Assembly (NCBI GenBank): GCA_012728025.1
Contig: JAAYFX010000030.1
Coordinates: 1-13,263, forward strand
Origin: Clostridiales bacterium
Lineage (GTDB): Bacteria > Bacillota > Clostridia > Oscillospirales > Oscillospiraceae
DNA: 13,263 bases
Reading direction: 5' to 3'
Shown: one piece after another, positions 12,865-13,263 of the stretch
Position numbering within the stretch: the first letter of the stretch is position 1
Layout: every line of letters starts with the position of its first letter
Notes under the pieces: model-generated
Database searches by the model: none
The model's input: only the letters and a program-made list of their open reading frames with translations
What the model was told of the DNA's origin: nothing
Translations under genes and position numbers: made by a program

Positions 12865-13263
12865 TTAAATCCTGCCTTGACTTTTCAACCAACTTACAGT
12901 ATCCTCCAGCGTATCCCTCATATCTCTTGTGGTATAGCCCAGCTCGTCCCTTGCTTTCTCGTTAGAAAACAGTGCATTTGAATTAAGGGTGTAAATGGAA
13001 TAAGGCGTGAACAGGGGTGTCTGCTTGAGTATCTCATAATATCGCTCTGCAAGGGGAGCTGTTGCCTTTACAAACCAGAGGGGCAAAAAAACTTTTATCT
13101 TCCTCTTGCTTGTAATTTTATGGAGGATATTAAGAATTTCACGGATTTTGAAAAACCTATTTGATAGAATATAGCACTCGCCCTGCCTGCCTTTTTCACA
13201 GGCCGAAATAATGCCCTTCGACACATCACGCACATCAACAAAATCGTACCCGCCACTCACACC
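12865..13263 (-). CDS. NAD-dependent epimerase/dehydratase-like (extended SDR) protein, C-terminal part
   Basis: The reading frame is open to the right edge, so only about the last 133 residues are present. An ATG-equivalent near 13260 is a GTG inside the frame (G-V-S-G-G-Y) and not the true start. The segment G-G-Y-D-F-V-D-V-R-D-V-S-K-G-I is the conserved D-V-R-D-V block in the middle of extended short-chain dehydrogenases, where substrate-domain residues begin. It is followed by G-E-C-Y-I-L-S-N and, near the end, N-S-N-A-L-F-S-N-E-K-A-R-D-E-L-G-Y, typical of dihydroflavonol-reductase-like and sugar epimerase relatives. The cofactor-binding N-terminus and the Y-x-x-x-K catalytic pair lie outside the window, so substrate cannot be told. 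Confidence 0.85.
   Translation of the reverse strand, partial: GVSGGYDFVDVRDVSKGIISACEKGRQGECYILSNRFFKIREILNILHKITSKRKIKVFLPLWFVKATAPLAERYYEILKQTPLFTPYSIYTLNSNALFSNEKARDELGYTTRDMRDTLEDTVSWLKSQGRI

Noticed and set aside
1..13263. Mobile elements, CRISPR arrays, tRNA or rRNA genes
   Set aside because: No transposase or integrase motif, no regularly spaced direct repeats, and no tRNA or rRNA signature sequence was seen on either strand.

Overview
The window looks like a chromosomal segment of an anaerobic Firmicute of the class Clostridia. This is inferred from Gram-positive-style AGGAGG ribosome binding sites, lipoprotein (not periplasmic) solute-binding proteins, many intrinsic terminators with U-tracts, a lysine (L-box) riboswitch, a hybrid-cluster protein close to the anaerobe type, and Clostridia-like amino acid ABC operons. 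No transposase, phage gene, CRISPR array, tRNA or rRNA is seen. Genus cannot be fixed from the sequence alone.

Layout. On the minus strand at the left, a two-gene unit encodes a pirin-family cupin and, coupled to it by a TAATG overlap, the first 15 codons of an NADPH-dependent FMN reductase-like flavoprotein that runs off the edge (1-906). Upstream and also on the minus strand is hcp, the hybrid-cluster protein / hydroxylamine reductase (1132-2760). A divergent control region follows. On the plus strand it carries a promoter, a complete lysine riboswitch aptamer (3021-3169) and a transcription terminator (3231-3266), then a three-gene amino acid ABC importer (binding lipoprotein, permease, ATPase; 3301-6007). 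The riboswitch makes lysine the best prediction for its substrate. After a strong terminator comes a DedA-family membrane protein (6254-6895).

The 456-base gap 6896-7351 has no protein gene but is highly structured. It has an extended -10 promoter whose predicted start base lies next to a sequence that can pair with the distal end of the region, a 13-bp perfect long-range stem, and two local hairpins. It may encode a small RNA (6S-like is the hypothesis to test) or be a long leader. It precedes a second, paralogous amino acid ABC importer (7352-9736) that has no lysine riboswitch and whose sequence resembles polar amino acid/glutamine/cystine systems.

In both importers the binding-protein gene is separated from permease and ATPase by a gap holding stable hairpins, consistent with making more binding protein than membrane components. 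Downstream are a 583-residue EAL-CBS-GGDEF cyclic-di-GMP protein (9958-11709), a strong bidirectional terminator, a convergent 3-methyladenine DNA glycosylase (11919-12530), another bidirectional terminator and the C-terminal part of an NAD-dependent epimerase/dehydratase-like protein that enters from the right edge (12865-13263).

Functionally the window is nutrient uptake (two amino acid importers, one lysine-responsive), nitrosative/redox stress defence (Hcp, FMN reductase, pirin), DNA repair and second-messenger turnover. The most notable items are the lysine riboswitch-ABC pairing and the unexplained structured region 6968-7172.
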